From Pardosa pseudoannulata (taxonomy: Eukaryota; Arthropoda; Arachnida; Araneae; Lycosidae), in contig CM063504.1 of the NCBI GenBank assembly GCA_032207245.1, positions 84,850,624-84,914,623 of the forward strand: a stretch of 64,000 nt of DNA, in the 5' to 3' direction. Each line of letters starts with the position of its first letter. The first letter of the stretch is position 1. Under the pieces are notes generated by a model, which worked only from the letters and a program-made list of their open reading frames with translations, made no database searches and was not told the origin of the DNA. This document shows, in pieces, positions 46,201 through 56,324 of the stretch. Position numbers and translations under genes: made by a program.

Positions 46201-46580
46201 TTTTAATGAACTTCTGATTGAAATAGGCATAAAATAGGGTTGAATTTCTTGCTAATTATTGCAAATATTAAAGAGAATTGCTTGACAGTTGTATTATAAT
46301 AAAGTAGTAACTGACTAGATGGTTTGCAATTGTTTATATGCAATGAAAGTTTTAAGATTATCTTAATATAGCATTAAATTGAAGATTTGGGGGTAAAAAC
46401 TCACGATTAATAATGAATATAAAAAGTTATATTAAACGAAACCCCGTTTACCAACATAATTTACAAAATACAATTTGAATATTTAAGTTCAACAAAGGGT
46501 AGTTTTAAAGCAATTTATGTGGAATATACTTTTTTTTTACTCTATTGTAAGTCATGTTGTTTCTTTCTTCACCACTCTAT
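43260..46580. repeat. ~800-bp tandem repeat, four units
   Basis: GCAAATCATGAGTGGTTGG recurs at 43275, 44098, 44881 and 45720, spacings 823, 783 and 839. Each unit continues TAGTTGGGTGTTCC, AATTCACGCGTAGG, GACGGTTTTTAGC, GGTCAGCGGCTTTTCCGC, GAAGATTTTGGGG and ends in TCTATTGAAAGTCATGTT. Units 3 and 4 carry an extra internal duplication around CATGCA..CTGTTAACATATATTG. Minus-strand frames recur in three units with the shared ending KTQELFGLSRKRKSR or a shifted form. Confidence 0.92.
43459..43671 (-). other. Recurrent minus-strand open frame in the 800-bp repeat
   Basis: Open for 70 codons in unit 1 and 61 codons in unit 2 (44281-44466), with shared SNKKTESHnYDRaKTQELFG and a basic LSRKRKSR end. 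In unit 3 (45047-45250) it shifts frame (AKTLYIWAKSKAEK), and unit 4 is also shifted. A frame kept in two units but broken in two others by small indels argues against a maintained gene. It may descend from an exon captured in the founder unit. I do not recognise the protein. Confidence 0.25.
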
Positions 46581-47110
46581 CAGATTTGACACAGATTCAT
46601 ACCACCTTTGGAACTAATGTATTTGATAAGCTGAGAACTAGTCGACTACATTGCCATCTACCATATTACTATTGTTATTGTGAACTATAGAGGAAATTGA
46701 CGTATGTGATATATTGGTTAAATTGGAAAAAATTATTTAATATACAATGTGTCGATCTGGGAATAAAAGGGTTAAACAACAATATTATACATTCTTTTTT
46801 ATAGATAAAAATAATTCTATCGTAGGAAAGTTTTTTATTACCTATATTAACAACTAATTTTTAGTTGATAAACAACCAGGTCTGGGAAAATCCACTGAAA
46901 AATGAATAAGTAGGATTTTAAAAATGCCAATTTTTGTCTTTAGTTGTAATATTCTGCATAACCAAATATAGATATAGCCAAATAAAGTTGGTAATATTTT
47001 CTGAATTTAAATTGATATATGTCTCTCACTATTTTATCAATAATTTTTTCCTTTTTTTGTAAACAGTTAGGATTGAATTAAGGTTTTCAAGGCTGTTAGA
47101 AAACACTGTC

Positions 47111-47147
<37 letters not shown>

Positions 47148-48028
47148 GTACAACATTCTTAGATTAGGACTTTCAGTAAACATGGATATATGGATTATGT
47201 AAAGGAATTTCACTTAACCCTTTCTACAAGTTTTCTTTAATTACTTCGGATATTTTATACAGTCATTAAATACGATAGATTTGAAAGGACATTAAATAAT
47301 TCCACTGTATGGGAAAATAATTATCCTTAACCATGTAACTTGAAATTAATTTTATCAGAAAGATACTTTGTAAGACATCACTGATCCTCATTCATAACCA
47401 TAACAATGTATGAAGAAGCTATGAAGATAAAAAAATACAACATAATAAAATACAACATAATAAAATAACTACAGTCTATCCTAGCTATAACAAACTTTAC
47501 GACCAAAGAAATTGATACGCTATGTCAGAATCGTCGAGTAAAATGTTAGATTCTAAAAAGATGTAAATCATTTCTTTTTAATAGTATTCTAAAAAGTTGT
47601 AATTGGAAAAAATGATAAAAATCTATTTAAAATTATCTTTAATGACTTAAGTCAGTTAAATTAAATTGATTAATTGCATATCAAATCTCATAAATGTTGA
47701 TTCACTAAATCTGAAGTTAAATGAAAAAATTTTCTTTAAATGTTTCGCACTGTATTGATACAGAACTAATTGCTAATCTGCTGATTGCCAAGCTGCGATT
47801 TCAAAAAAATTTAATAAATTTACAATACAATTAAGAACTACAACACTTTCTCTTCTTCCATTTGTATGGACTAAAATTCATCAATATCTTGTATTTTGTT
47901 GTGATATTAAAAACAAAATACTGTTTAGACAACTGAGAAAATGTTCAGAAAAAAATCAATGGATGACTAAATAAAAGGTCTGTTACATTTGATTTCTTAG
48001 ATTTCAGAGGTTTGCAGGTTTGCTATAC
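46581..48028. other. AT-rich sequence with microsatellite and possible pogo end
   Basis: (AAT)n occupies 47111-47144. TACAGTCTATCCTAGCTATAAC at 47470 resembles a decayed pogo-type end. No gene. Confidence 0.4.
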
Positions 48029-48068
<40 letters not shown>

Positions 48069-48078
48069 TATATATATA

Positions 48079-48131
<53 letters not shown>
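48029..48131. repeat. Compound microsatellite (AAT)n-(TA)n-(TG)n
   Basis: (AAT)n to about 48068, then (TA)n with one CTA break, then (TG)n to 48131. The step pattern suggests successive slippage and point change. Confidence 0.95.
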
Positions 48132-48179
48132 AATAATATCAATATCTAAGCTCTAGTGTCTATCCAAAATTACCCTTTT

Positions 48180-48742
48180 CATTTTTCTAGATCTTAATTT
48201 CTTCTCTCTATATTAATCATATTTTCCCAGCCATGCAAATTGAACGAGGAAGTTTTCATTCTTTCAGCCGAACCCCGAAATTCTTTCTGTGATTCCCAAA
48301 ACAGAAAATGATATTGCTGGCATTTTAAAGAGGAAGCAATAACTCTCCCAGGAAAATCTGTAACGATCAGCAATAATACTCTTCTGAAACGCCATACTTT
48401 GGCAGATGGCTCTAATCAAAGGTTACTCTTACTAAGCAATTAACTGTTGCCTCAACATTTTCCCACGACACCAAACTACACACAAGTTTTGGTCGTCTCT
48501 AGCAAAAGGTTGGCATTGGAGAGAGCGTTGTGACACCGTCCGGTTTAGATGCCTCTGGATTTTGTCCGAATTTGAGAAGATGAAATAAAGGTTACGTACG
48601 GCCACGACGACTGATGTGTTTCTTTCGAACAGACGTTTAGCGGGACTCTTGGCAGCCCAGCATGCCCGGGTGAGGAAAATAATAGGGGCAATTTCAAGAG
48701 AAGTTTTCAAGTGTAAATTTGGGGTAGTTAGTCCCCGCTGAT
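48180..48742. other. GC-elevated low-repeat island (possible conserved non-coding DNA)
   Basis: Bounded on both sides by microsatellites. Contains the exact POU octamer ATGCAAAT (48233-48240) and a TCF-type ATCAAAGG (48415-48422). A 109-codon minus-strand frame (48432-48761) starts inside the CA repeat and therefore has an implausible start; its product is unrecognised. A regulatory element is more plausible than a gene. Confidence 0.3.
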
Positions 48743-48761
48743 TACACACACACACACACAC

Positions 48762-48793
<32 letters not shown>
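48743..48793. repeat. Compound microsatellite (AC)n-(TA)n-(GA)n
   Basis: ACACAC to about 48761, TATATA to 48774, GAGAGA to 48793. Confidence 0.95.
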
Positions 48794-49382
48794 TAGGTAG
48801 ATATATATATAAATAGATAAATTAGCTTTAAAATTAGTAAAAAATAACGGGATCAAAATTTTCTTTCGTTATATGGCAAGTTAAGTACAACAGGGTTCAG
48901 ATGTACTACATAAACTGCTATCATACTGAAGCTACACGTGTTCTCTATTAATTTGCAAAACATATACACATTTATAAAGTTTTCATTGAAATTTACTTAA
49001 ATCCTACATTAAGCTAATATTAAGTTTTGACCATAGATCTTATCTAAAATAATCAGAATTAGAATAAAATAAAGCTAATGTTAGTGTAGGAAAGCACATT
49101 TCGGGGCCAGACGAACCCTCCGTTAGTCTGCACAATGGTACAGAGTAGAAAAAAAATTGAGGGATGCAAAATTGTCAAAACAAAATGAGAAAAAAAAATC
49201 TAAATGAAGTTTCTAAATTAATTACAATTAGAAAATACTCTGAAAAATATTTAAAAACAATCAAACATTCCAATTTTATGAACTAATAATCACAAAACTT
49301 CTACTCCAGTAATTTTTGCCAGTTGCAAAGAACCATTGTAACAGGTGGATGTAAACAGCAGGGAACTTTTTGTAATAGTGCT
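48794..49382. other. AT-rich sequence without recognisable feature
   Basis: No repeat or coding signal. Confidence 0.45.
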
Positions 49383-49549
49383 TTAGTTTGAATCACTACG
49401 GTCTGTTATTTTTCAACATGAATGCTAATGAAACCGGGGCCTACTGCGTAAATCCATTTACTTACGGTTACGAACATCCATACCAGTAGCGGTATTCGAA
49501 CCCGTGAACTCTAATACGGAAGAGCAGCTCCCTATCTATTTGGTCATCA
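49383..49549 (-). mobile_element. tRNA-derived SINE, family 1, diverged copy
   Basis: On the minus strand the head is GACCAAATAGATAGGGAGCT with B-box GGGTTCGAATACC, then the body GGATGTTCGTAACCGTAAG and GTAGGCCCCGGTTTCATTAG and tail ACCGTAGTGATTCAAAC. Several percent diverged from the 42.3-kb copy. It abuts the hAT remnant that follows. Confidence 0.75.
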
Positions 49550-49562
49550 AAATATCATTTGT

Positions 49563-49845
49563 TTGTTCCATATTGGAAAAAGATTTACCACGTTTGGACG
49601 TCTTGAAATCGATACCAATAAAAAAATTTGCTCCAAACTTGACATTTGCTATAAGCATTTTACTAACTTTTCCATAAGTTTTGCATCGGGGGAACATAGT
49701 TTTTGGAAACTAAAAATAATCAAGAACTGTTTGAGAATAACAACAACTTAAATGAGGCTGTTGAACCTCACTTCATTAGGAAATACGTTTGAAATTAATA
49801 AAAATATAGATGTTTATGAATTAGAGAGTTCTCTTAGTTAACAGT
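49563..49845 (+). pseudogene. hAT transposase C-terminal remnant (ZBED/ZMYM-like dimerisation domain)
   Basis: The frame reads FTNFSISFASGEHSFWKLKI and IKNCLRITTT, then a stop, then MRLLNLTSL and a further ELESSLS. Known hAT C-termini of the zinc-finger MYM/TTF-type group read ..SGERSFSKLKLIKnYLRSTM.qeRLs.LallsIe... The match covers the core, with E-H for E-R, W for S after F, and a stop in the loop. No terminal repeat was found, and the upstream part of the gene is missing. The element is old. Confidence 0.65.
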
Positions 49846-49849
49846 TCGT

Positions 49850-50278
49850 GAAAGAAAAGAATCTTCTAAATTGTACTCTACTTTTTAAATAAAGTATTTC
49901 AAGTAAAAACGTTATTATTAATATTTGTGTTAATTAATGGGTTACATTGTTAATTTTTTAGCGATCGCTAAAATATGTAAAAAGATTTTTTAAAGATTAA
50001 ATTAAATTTAATTTGTAATTTTAAAATAGTTACACAGTAGTTCCATAGGGGCGCAATGTTTTACTTTTACAAGGAGCAGTTCAAAGGCTAAATCCAATTC
50101 TATATGTTTGCTTAGATCATAAATGCATCCAACGCTATAGTCATAAATGCTTATTAATACGAAAGAGCTTAGAATTAGACTACATTCTGTATTTTATATT
50201 TGGAAACAATTTGAATGTAAATATTTATTAATGTAAATATTTATAATGTAAATGTTTATTTTGAAGCTATGATTTATC
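49850..50278. other. AT-rich sequence with short direct repeat
   Basis: TGTAAATATTTATTAATG and related words repeat near 50216-50260. No gene. Confidence 0.4.
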
Positions 50279-50391
50279 TTATATGACAGGGGTGGCCAAC
50301 CTGCTCTCGCGAGCCACATACGGCTCTTTGAAGGATTATTTGTATCTCTCGATAAATGTACCCGAGTTTTCTTTTCATTTTTGGGTTATTA

Positions 50392-51492
50392 AATTTTAAA
50401 AAAATTATCACAACTGATGGAGCTCTGGCAATGCTGGATAAAAAAAAAATCGGTCTTACTGGGCTCTTAAGAGATGATTCTCAAATTCCACAATTCATAC
50501 CGATTCACTACATAATTCACCGAGAACATCTGTTTACAAAATATTTAAAATATCCTGGTATTATGAAAACAGTGTAACACATTGTAAATTGCATTTGCAC
50601 CAATGGAAAAAATCGGTCTTACTGGGCTCTTAAGAGATGATTCTCAAATTCCACAATTCATACCGATTCACTACATAATTCACCGAGAACATCTGTTTAC
50701 AAAATATTTAAAATATCCTGATGTTATGAAAACAGTGTAAAACATTGTAAATTGCATTTGCACCAATGGAAAAAATCGGTCTTACTGGGCTCTTAAGAGA
50801 TGATTCTCCAATTCCACAATTCATACCGATTCACTACATAATTCACCAAGAACATCTGTTTACAAAATATTTAAAATATCCTGGTATTATGAAAACAGTG
50901 TAACACATTGTAAATTGCATTTGCACCAATGGAAAAAATCGGTCTTACTGGGGTCTTAAGAGATGATTCTCAAATTTCACAATTCATACCGATTCACTAC
51001 ATAATTCACCGAGAACATCTGTTTACAAAATATTTAAAATATCCTGGTGTTATGAAAACAGTGTAACACATTGTAAATTGCATTTGCACCAATGGAAAAA
51101 ATCGGTCTTACTGGGCTCTTAAGAGATGATTCTCAAATTCGGATTCCTACCGATTCACTACATAATTCACCGAGAACATCTCGTTACAAAATATTTAAAA
51201 TATCCTGATGTTATGAAAACAGTGTAACACATTGTAAATTGCATTTGCACCAATGGAAAAAATCGGTCTTACTGGGCTCTTAAGAGATGATTCTCAAATT
51301 CCACAATTCATACCGATTCACTACATAATTCACCGAGAACATCTGTTTACAAAATATTTAAAATATCCTGGTATTATGAAAACAGTGTAACACATTGTAA
51401 ATTGCATTTGCACCAATGGAAAAAATCATCGAGAATTCAAACATTTCCTTGAAAAATTAAAGGACGAAGAACTTCTAAATAACATTCAATAA
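50392..51492 (+). pseudogene. hAT (GTF2IRD2/ZBED-like) transposase fragment, broken and repeated
   Basis: The first frame gives KKIITTDGALAMLDKKKIGL, TGLLRDDSQIP and PIHYIIHREHLFTKYLKY, then PGIMKTV and a stop at 50577. TDGA.aM and (F/I)HyIIH.E.L..K.LK are signatures of hAT transposases of the GTF2I-repeat/ZBED5 branch; the aspartate in TDGA is one of the catalytic DDE residues. After the last repeat unit the second half is readable in another frame: HIVNCICTNGKNHREFKHFL and EKLKDEELLNNIQ, ending at TAA 51490-51492. The founder sequence would have joined these across one unit. Non-functional. Confidence 0.85.
50451..51426. repeat. Six 163-bp tandem units derived from transposase coding sequence
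   Basis: CGGTCTTACTGGG recurs at 50451, 50614, 50777, 50940, 51103 and 51264, and the array ends at 51427 where the next unit would begin. Spacings are 163 four times, 161, and 163. Units differ at only a few positions (for example CTGGTATT/CTGATGTT/CTGGTGTT, and a small change near 51140). 163 is not a multiple of three, so the frame is lost at each junction. The low divergence implies recent amplification or gene conversion. Confidence 0.96.
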
Positions 51493-51629
51493 ATATAATT
51501 TCTGTAAAAAAATTTTAATACCTTTTCTGCATACCTTTTAAATACGCATTTCATTGCGGCTCGCAAAAAATTTCAAATTTTGAAAAATGGCTCGGACTAT
51601 CAAGGAGCTTGACCACCCCTGTTATACGA

Positions 51630-52534
51630 TTTCATCTTGAAGACTTCTAAAACATTTTTCTACTGTTTGAAGCAGGAAAAAAATGAATGATGAACAATTG
51701 TATTTTCTTTATTAAAAATTTGTTTTAAAACGGTTATTTTTTATAATCGATATGAAGACTTGTAAAATAATAAATAATTTTATTTTGTCTCAATATAGAT
51801 GTGAATTAAATGAGATATGATAGCATTATGAATGTGGTATATATTCATTATGAAAGTGTCTAAAGTAAAGGAATTTTACTATATATTTGAAATTACAAAC
51901 ACAACTGAGGTATAACACTTAGGATATTAAGAAATTACTAAAAGTCAGACCTCATTAAGTAACATAAATATATTTATAAACTATTACTTGATCTATTTAT
52001 TAGATTATTTTTACTAGGCATTTTATGCGATAAAGCTCTCTTATATTTATCAAGACAGTTTATCTCTAACGAGTGATTAATATGTATGAGTCTAAACCGC
52101 TTCGATTAAGTCACTTGTATAAGTATCACCTGTAATAAATATCATATATCATTTCGAAATAATCAGTGCACAAATGATGGACGGATAAGATTATAGAATG
52201 AAAAATGTACCTAATTACGAATAGATAAAATAAGATTTCTGTATGTCAGATAACTATCGATTTGCAACTGAGTTTAAAAAACAGACATATTACGCTCCCT
52301 TCAGTTCTAAAGTAGAGAAATCGATGCATTTGAAGTGAATACGGCTTTGATTTTCAACAACCTGAATTCACTTACATTTCAACTAAACTGAAGAGTTTAA
52401 GACAGTAGACCAATGACTCTAGGTTCAATATTCTGCAATTGGCTATAGACTGTGGCTGCACTGAACTCACCGCATACAGAATTCTGATTCCAGTAGTGGC
52501 AACACTACAGACTAGCTATATTCAATTCTACTGT
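51630..52534. other. AT-rich sequence without recognisable feature
   Basis: No repeat, terminal motif or coding signal. Confidence 0.4.
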
Positions 52535-52685
52535 GTGACTTGCAGTAAGTGTATATACCGTTTTCTCACGTTGTTCGTGTTGCTCAGATTTTTACCATTA
52601 ATAAATGTTTAGTCATGTTTATTTAGCTGAAGTCACTTTGTAATCAACCCTTACACGAGCACACTGCAAGATCATATGGGTAGTT
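52535..52685 (+). mobile_element. LTR-like interspersed repeat, 3' part (copy B)
   Basis: Aligns with positions 10-165. Shared landmarks in order: TTCTACTG, GTGTATATACCGTT, GTTGTTCGTG, ACCATTAATAAATGTTTAG, ATGTTTATTTA, TAATCAACCC. The upstream part (from about 52440, GGCTATAGACTGTGG) may belong to the same element, but its partner would lie outside the window. Ends and target duplication not found. Confidence 0.45.
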
Positions 52686-53192
52686 ATATGGCCAGTGTTT
52701 CTTACAGACAATAAATGATCTCAGTTCACGACAATCTGTAGTAAATGGTAAAATTTAGGGATCGTTTCAATATTTGTACTTACAATATTCTTTAGTGAAA
52801 CTGATGCAATGGGAAAATTAAAACATATTTAAATACAGAATTTGGGAGAAATAGCCGAGTAGACTAATCATTGGAACTGCTAGTTGATCAGTAGTTCACT
52901 CTAGGAGTTTTCAACCGCAAGTAAAAGCTGGAAGGCCTTATTATACTGTTGATATCGGTTAGATAGTCAGGAATCATGAAAAGGCTTGTAGGAAGCTTAT
53001 GTTTCTATATTTAAATGAAGTTCTTATTTTCATCGGTTGTGATTTAGTTTGGGGTAGGACAATATTCCTTGATACTGTTTAGAAGAAACATTGGACTTAG
53101 CCCTATTCTATAAATTAATTTTGACAGAAAAGATGCCACAGGTGCTATAATTCTTCTATCCTTAAATATTTTCTATGTGTCCGAAGTAAGGC
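52686..53192. other. AT-rich sequence with a degenerate tRNA-like stretch
   Basis: ATAGCCGAGTAGACTAATC and GGAACTGCTAGTTGATC (52851-52890) resemble the D-arm and anticodon arm of a serine-type tRNA or SINE head; the B-box is degraded (AGGAGTTTTCAACC). Confidence 0.3.
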
Positions 53193-54300
53193 TACAGTAA
53201 GACCCCGCTTAACGCTGTTTCGTTTAGCGCTGTTTCGGTTTAGAGCTCTTTTATTTCAACCCGGGGATTCGCCGAAATTCCTTGCAGAGCTACATATCCA
53301 AACAATGTAGTTGTGTTTCTTGTTTGGTGCGGTGCTGTACGGACGCATTTTTATCATTTGAAACATTTGTTGACATTATTGTCAGTATAAATTTATATAA
53401 TAATATAACGATTAATACAGTGACAAATATTATGATTTTTAGTTTTTATCATGGGTGATATTAAAAAACAAGAAAAGATGAGGTAAATGTAGAAGACGTC
53501 GAAGAAATAGTTCAAGAAATACCAGCTAATCTTTCTAATGATGAGCTCAAGGAATTAACCGAGCAAGAAGAAAACAAAAATATTGATAGTAGTGACTTCG
53601 AAGAAGAGCAAAAAGAAATTTCGATGGCGTTTGTGAAAAGGAGTTTGACCACTATAACTGAAATTATGGACCAATTTGTTGAAAAGGATCTAAATTTTGA
53701 CAGCGAAAGCAAGACGGGTGTTATAGATGCTTTATCCACTTATCAACAACTTCTAACAGAATACTAAAGGAAAACGCAAACTACATTAGATGCCTTCTTG
53801 ACAAAAAGGCAGAAAATTGAAAACACAGAATAAATTGAATGATATGACTGACTTAGAATTTTATTTGTTTTTATAAGTATATTCGTTTATATTGATTTTA
53901 TTTTTGTAAAAAATAAATGTTCGATTTTATTTTTATTAAAATAACATTATTGTGGGAAAAAGAAACGACCATCGTTAACTACACAACATTTATTACGATT
54001 AGCAGGACAAATACAAATAGACATAAAATAATTAAAGAATACGGGCAACCGAGCGATACGTCTTATCGGCTCGCCAGCGGAGTGATCATTTGTCGTCAGG
54101 CTGCAGGGTACAACTGAAGTGGTGCTCTTGAGATACATTCCACAAATGAAGTTGATGGCGGAAAATTCCTATATTATTAAATTTAATACCTAACCAATTT
54201 TAACCATTATTTACATGTTAAGATAGCTTCGTTTAGCTCTGTTTCGTATTACGCTCTACGTTGATGGAATGTATCCCCCGCGTTCAGCGGTCTTACTGTA
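53193..54300 (+). mobile_element. Tigger/pogo element with TA target duplication
   Basis: The element is 53195-54298 (1104 bp) between TA dinucleotides. Ends are CAGTAAGACCCCGCTTAACG and, on the other strand, CAGTAAGACCGCTGAACGCG. Subterminal GTTTCGTTTAGCGCTGTTTCG at left and CTTCGTTTAGCTCTGTTTCG at right (same strand) are repeated boxes, probably transposase-binding. It carries the 3' part of a Tigger-type transposase (53465-53833); the helix-turn-helix and catalytic parts are gone. A deletion derivative. Confidence 0.92.
53465..53833 (+). pseudogene. C-terminal tail of a Tigger-type transposase with PIP-box-like motif
   Basis: Open without ATG from 53465: DEVNVEDVEEIVQEIPANLS, NDELKELTEQEENKN, then SMAFVKRSLTTITEIMDQFV and STYQQLLTEY, an in-frame TAA at 53765-53767, then RKTQTTLDAFLTKRQKIE and a final TAA at 53831-53833. 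Tigger transposases end in an acidic region (..ELTneELmEle..) followed by a helical segment and a QxxLDxFF-like motif that resembles PCNA-interacting peptides. QTTLDAFL fits that. The internal stop separates it from the rest. No catalytic DDD domain remains. Confidence 0.8.
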
Positions 54301-54337
54301 TTTTCATTACCTTAATTTAGGGTAGATAAGCCTCCTA

Positions 54338-54438
54338 GGCGTATACGCCGCACACTATTAGTTTTAAGCAGTAAGTCCCAATTTCATTAGTCCCCGTGTT
54401 GCAAAAATGTTTGCTATTGCAGTCCAAACAAACAAAAC
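54338..54438 (+). mobile_element. 3' end of a family-1 SINE
   Basis: From about 54352 it reads CACTATTAGTTTTAAGCAG, TAAGTCCCAATTTCATTAG, CCCCGTGTTGCAAAAA and a GTCCAAACAAACAAAAC tail, matching the 3' half of the SINE at 42330-42512. The tRNA head is absent. The 12-bp palindrome GGCGTATACGCC (54338-54349) lies just upstream of the truncation point. Confidence 0.7.
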
Positions 54439-54439
54439 T

Positions 54440-55420
54440 AATTGTTTTTATTCAGACTTTCAAGGCCAGATGAATCTGTAGGCTTTAAATTGTCCTAGAA
54501 AAATACAGCGATCTCCAGCTCCGTACACCAATGCCTTATTCGGTTCAGACGCATTTACATAGGAATAGCACTCGCTGACACCGTATGGTATTGTATATCG
54601 AATTTACCCTCTATTAGTGTATTTTCGTATGGCTCAATACAAAAATACACTAATAGATCGTGAATTGAGGCATAGGAAAAATGTTTAGTAAAAATTATTT
54701 TTGGACCGGTTGCAGAAAAAAAAAATTCCTACAGACACGGCGACATCTGCCCGATTATCCATTAAAATTACCGTGCTATTTTTTCTAGATTTACATCAAT
54801 TCTGCTCTATATTTGCCCGTTCTATGCGACTAAGTTGCCAAGGAAAGCAATAGGAAAACATGTATAAAATTCAACTGCTGCCCTTTTCCTTATATCACGA
54901 TGCAACCTCGCTGGCAATTCGCCCCAAACTCACATATATGTTGAAGGTAAATAATATAAAAATTAATTCACTTCATTAAAGTATATAGCATAGGCGAAAA
55001 CAGTTATTTTCGACTGAAGGACTGAGAAAACGAGTAATTAACAAGTGTTATTTACTGAAGGCGGAAATAATCGTGAACAAGCTGCGAATTGAAAAAGAAA
55101 AGTGTCAACAACCTCCCTTACAAATATCCTGCTGCCGTTCTGCGGTAAAAAACTTAACATTTAAAGAGATAGGATTCTCGCGTATTAATTATGCATCGCG
55201 GGATACACAACACAGGCGAGAAGGTAAAAAATAGAAACCTTCTGAGTAATCAGTCTAACCAATCAACGGAAAAAATAGAGTGAGGAACTAATTGCTGGAT
55301 TTCTGGAGAAGGAAATATTCCTAAAGTGTGTTAAACGGAAATGACGTGAAATCCCTTTTATATATCATTACCAGGCTCTGAATTCAGAAGAGTTTTATTA
55401 ATCACAGACATAATGGATGG
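54440..55420. other. GC-elevated low-repeat island with a long perfect hairpin
   Basis: Repeat-poor sequence without an open frame of note. The hairpin at 54611-54656 is listed separately. Words such as TTAACAAGTG, ATTAATTATGCATCGCGG (near 55184) are the kind seen in conserved non-coding elements. Function unknown. Confidence 0.25.
54611..54656. other. 19-bp stem hairpin with six-base loop
   Basis: CTATTAGTGTATTTT (54611-54625) pairs perfectly with AAAATACACTAATAG (54642-54656). After one mismatch (C/A), GTAT (54627-54630) pairs with ATAC (54637-54640) around the loop GGCTCA. That is 19 pairs in 46 bases. The stem does not extend into the flanks, so it is shorter than a typical microRNA precursor. 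It may be the relic of an insertion, a small MITE core, or a functional RNA or DNA structure. Confidence 0.6.
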
Positions 55421-56324
55421 ACTTTTGAAAAAAAGCAAACAGAGAAGACTAAACGAAAAGAATAGATTAAAACTTCCTGTAGTAAGATGTAATCTAAAAT
55501 TGATTTCCACTTCTTCTCGTTTTGTATGGACCGCTAATTTTGAGTATGAGTATTGCCTATTATAAAATGCTATGTCCTTGTCAAATTAGAACTAGTGCAG
55601 TAAATAATTGGCTGTATTGCTTCAAATAATATCAAATCTATTATAAAATGAGACATTACATAATGCATGTTGAAAATACTTTTAAATCAACTCTATTCTT
55701 GAAATAAGGGCTCGCTGCATCTACCCGATGCTTAACGGTTGTCAGTGTTTGAACAAGCAAGCAATAAAGCGCATGGGAATTATCAAAACAACAACTTTAA
55801 TTCAACTCAAAAAGCATAACAATATTTATACTACTGCTCTTTTTTATAGCATCTACCACGTTACTTGCATTCACTTCATTTCAACAAGTGACATAATATA
55901 AAATCAAGTAAATGAATCAAATCTTAAAATAAAAATTAAGGTTAAAATATAAAATATATATTAAGGAGGCTAAAACAGAAGTTCATGATTAAAAAAGGAT
56001 GGGGAAATTCAGTGACAATATACAACAGCTCAAGTCCCCAAAAATGAATGACGTTATACTGACGCGAAAGCCGCAACACTGCACGTGTAGTGCACAGTTG
56101 CAGTGCATAGTTGTGCAGTAACTATAGTGCACAACTATATTATACATGTAGTGTGTATTTATGTGGGTAATTTTGTAAATTTTCGACTTTCTCGGTTCAC
56201 ATTGATCATGAAAATGAAAATGAAATACTTAAGAAAATAGCATCTTTAGAAGCTTTAAAAGTTTCATTATAATAGTTCTAATTTGATTCTTTATTAAATA
56301 ACAAGTTCTGTTCCTTTAAAGGAC
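55421..56324. other. AT-rich sequence without recognisable feature
   Basis: A cluster of TGCA-containing words (GTGCACAGTTGCAGTGCATAG, near 56090-56120) can form small hairpins. No gene. Confidence 0.4.

Larger units (their letters stand above)
50279..51629 (+). mobile_element. hAT element with internally amplified transposase fragment
   Basis: The element is 50287-51621 (1335 bp). Ends are CAGGGGTGGCCAACCTGCT and, on the other strand, CAGGGGTGGTCAAGCTCCT; both continue into GAGCCACA/GAGCCATT. Flanks TTATATGA (50279-50286) and TTATACGA (51622-51629) match 7 of 8. Inside, part of a hAT transposase is present, but one segment of it is repeated six times (50451-51426). The element has lost the zinc finger, much of the catalytic domain and the C-terminus, so it depends on transposase from elsewhere. 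Confidence 0.93.

Noticed and set aside
43275..46570. Possible CRISPR-like periodicity in the tandem arrays
   Set aside because: Units are long, contiguous and lack unique spacers. This is a eukaryotic tandem repeat.
48432..48761. 109-codon minus-strand frame
   Set aside because: Its start codon and first residues (MCVCVCN) come from the CA microsatellite, and the rest matches no family I know.
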